A DNA stretch of 64,000 nt, taken from positions 35,615,078 to 35,679,077 of the forward strand of contig CM055095.1 in the NCBI GenBank assembly GCA_029204225.1, in the 5' to 3' direction. The translations under genes and the position numbers were made by a program. The notes under the pieces were generated by a model, which saw nothing but the letters and a program-made list of their open reading frames with translations, was not told where the DNA came from and searched no databases. How positions within the stretch are numbered: the stretch's first letter is position 1; each line of letters starts with the position of its first letter. Positions 62,291 to 64,000 of the stretch are shown here, in pieces. Source of the stretch: Diphasiastrum complanatum (lineage: Eukaryota; Streptophyta; Lycopodiopsida; Lycopodiales; Lycopodiaceae).

Positions 62291-64000
62291 TGCATTCAAA
62301 CGATTCAAACGTATCAAACGTCCACATTTGAAACGCGTTTGAAACGTTTGAATGAAAGTTTCAAACGTTTGAAACAAAATCCTATATTTTTTTCTGATTT
62401 TTTTGCAAGTTTTTAAGCAACTAATGCTAATTTAAGTGTTGGAACCTTAAACATAATATAAAAGTAGTTGAATAAGCATGTTTAACAATTAAAAGCATTC
62501 AATGTAGACACTAAACAACAACATGTACAAATTACAATGAAATTTAGTTGGATATATGAAGGAATAACAAGAGTGCACCATCATCAACAAGTGCATAAAA
62601 ATCATCCATCCTCAAAAAAGTTTTGGCTCAAAATGAAAATCAAGTCAACTGGTTACATTCTATTGGAAAATGGCCACTTGCTAGTGGCTAGCAACTACCA
62701 AACTAAGTATGATAACATAATAAAACATGTAGTAAATCAAACGTCGTCAAGTGGTATGACAACATCAATATCCTCAACAATGTCAACATCATCCTGTAAA
62801 TCAACATCTTCCTCATCCTCATCAAGATCCTCTGGGTCAACAAGAACAAATGACGAAGCATGAGAGGAAGTGGAAGCCATGCCCGTCTCAATATCCCTAG
62901 CAGCCTGGGTAATACCCTGTATCTCCAAGCCCTCTTCTATGTCGGCTCTCTCAGCCTCCACCACCAGCAATCTGTCCTCCTCTTGCTCCTCCTCGATTTG
63001 TTGCAAAGTTAGATCCATCTTCTCAAACCCTCGTGCCTTAATCTTATCAAGGACACGAAGATTGAAATGCACAAAGACCAACATGTCAAGGGTGGATGGC
63101 TTCAACCTATTTCTCCTCTTGGTATGAATCAAGGAGAAGGTACTCCAATTTCTCTCACAAGGAGAGGCCGTACTTCCCTGGCTAAGTATCTTGATTGCCA
63201 ACCTTTGCAACTCAGGTGTGGAGGCTCCAAAGGACTCCCACCAATGCACACCCGTCTGCCTCTGAGATGCCAAGTATGCCACTGACCGACCAAATGTCCC
63301 TTGCCCATTCCTGTACATGTCCATTTGATTTAACAATGTTTCTTCATATGCTGAATTTCCACTCGAGTATCTATCAACAACTAATTTCCATCCCTTGTCA
63401 ACCTCGACATCGGACTCTTGCCCCATATCCAACCACTACGGATGCAAAGCGAATGCTGCAGCATGTAAAGGAGAATGCATCATGTCCCATCTTTCAAGGC
63501 AAAGGCTCTCTATCACACGTATTCGATCGGCATCAAAAGAGGTACATGACCATATTCCCTCAACCATCCGGTCCATCAGCTCATAGACAAATCCCATGGT
63601 GGCTCCCTCTCTATCAACAACTCGTAACAACTTAAGGATGGGCTTGCATAGTTTCACAATATTCTCTGCCTCCTCCCAAAATAATGGACCAAGTATTGTA
63701 TGCTCAATGTCTCTCCGTACCTCAGTTGATGCGGACTTCAAGTTATGCCACTCCTCATGGACCACCAACCGCCTAGGGGCAACTTTTACCCGCAAGAGAT
63801 TTGCTAGCACAATGTAGATGTAGCCAAAGCGTGTTTGAGCCGGCTTCAAAAGCTCACGTTTGCTCACTTTTCGAAAAACACCTAGCACCCTTTGATGACC
63901 TGTGATGAAAGTCACTATTTTCTGTGCCTTTTGCAAAACAGGAGCTACCCAATCTAGTGCTCCAATGTCCTCAAACATCAAATCCAAACAATGGCAAGTG
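62290..64000 (-). mobile_element. hAT transposon, 3' part, running off the right edge
   Basis: The right-hand end (low coordinates) carries a cluster of TTTGAAACG / CGTTTGAA subterminal repeats at 62294-62372. Then comes about 360 bp of non-coding DNA, then the transposase frame on the minus strand from 62737 upward to beyond 64000. The terminal inverted repeat is probably near CATTCAAACG at 62290. Its partner is outside the window. Confidence 0.7.
62737..64000 (-). pseudogene. hAT-family transposase C-terminal part, one in-frame stop
   Basis: Cut-and-paste DNA transposase. The minus strand reads CHCLDLMFEDIGALDWVAPV, KAQKIVTFITGHQRVLGVFR and LLKPAQTRFGYIYIVLANLL (63990-63740), typical of the plant hAT catalytic region. 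After one stop (TAG at 63438-63436, in ALHP-stop-WLDMG) the same frame goes on for 232 codons. The hAT dimerisation domain is WWESFGASTPELQRLAIKIL, then SPCERNWSTFSLIHTKRRNR and MLVFVHFNL. It ends with a long acidic tail (DPEDLDEDEEDVDLQDDVDI). Apart from that stop the 417 codons visible are intact, so the copy is young. The N-terminus, with BED zinc finger and first catalytic Asp, is outside. Confidence 0.9.

Overview
This is nuclear DNA of a land plant. The evidence is two split host genes with GT-AG introns (cytosolic ribosomal protein S3 and a P5A-type ATPase), telobox-like AACCCTA motifs near the P5A start codon, and dense Copia, Gypsy and hAT elements. The S3 and P5A protein sequences look more like those of an early-diverging land plant (fern, lycophyte or moss) than a flowering plant. 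That placement is inference only; no search was run.

Layout. 1-34,000 is a nested graveyard of LTR retrotransposons. At least six Copia groups are present (called A-F here), plus Gypsy pieces in two main groups (G1 and G2) and a group with a very long gag. Almost every open frame there is a fragment with stops and frameshifts, and neighbours are joined by truncation. 34,400-39,900 holds the S3 gene on the minus strand (six coding exons, 236 codons, apparently intact). Its first intron carries a 656-bp MITE-like element and an internal duplication. 41,294-44,569 is a G2 Gypsy gag-protease copy on the minus strand. 45,400-48,520 is a second long-gag block. 48,920-51,142 is a Gypsy remnant with a complete LTR. 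51,143-52,502 is a decayed 'GTGGC' satellite with long CT and TA microsatellites. 52,505-54,620 is a Copia D remnant. 54,630-57,350 is simple-sequence DNA with short repeats.

57,865 to at least 59,954 holds the first two coding exons of a P5A ATPase (MIA/PDR2 type) on the plus strand. The rest of that gene would have to lie beyond the window or is lost. Downstream sit a GGTACC-rich MITE and a nearly intact hAT transposase (minus strand, one in-frame stop) that runs off the right edge.

The two host genes are divergent and about 18 kb of repeats separates them. They have no obvious functional link beyond general cell biology: S3 acts in translation, P5A in ER membrane and protein homeostasis. 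Everything else is mobile DNA. The observations most worth checking are the head-to-head LTR inverted repeat at 30.6-31.4 kb, a perfect 22-bp hairpin in P5A intron 1, the long coiled-coil gag proteins, the alternating inverted 10-mers in Gypsy leaders, and the one-stop hAT transposase. No rRNA, tRNA, CRISPR or bacterial features were seen.
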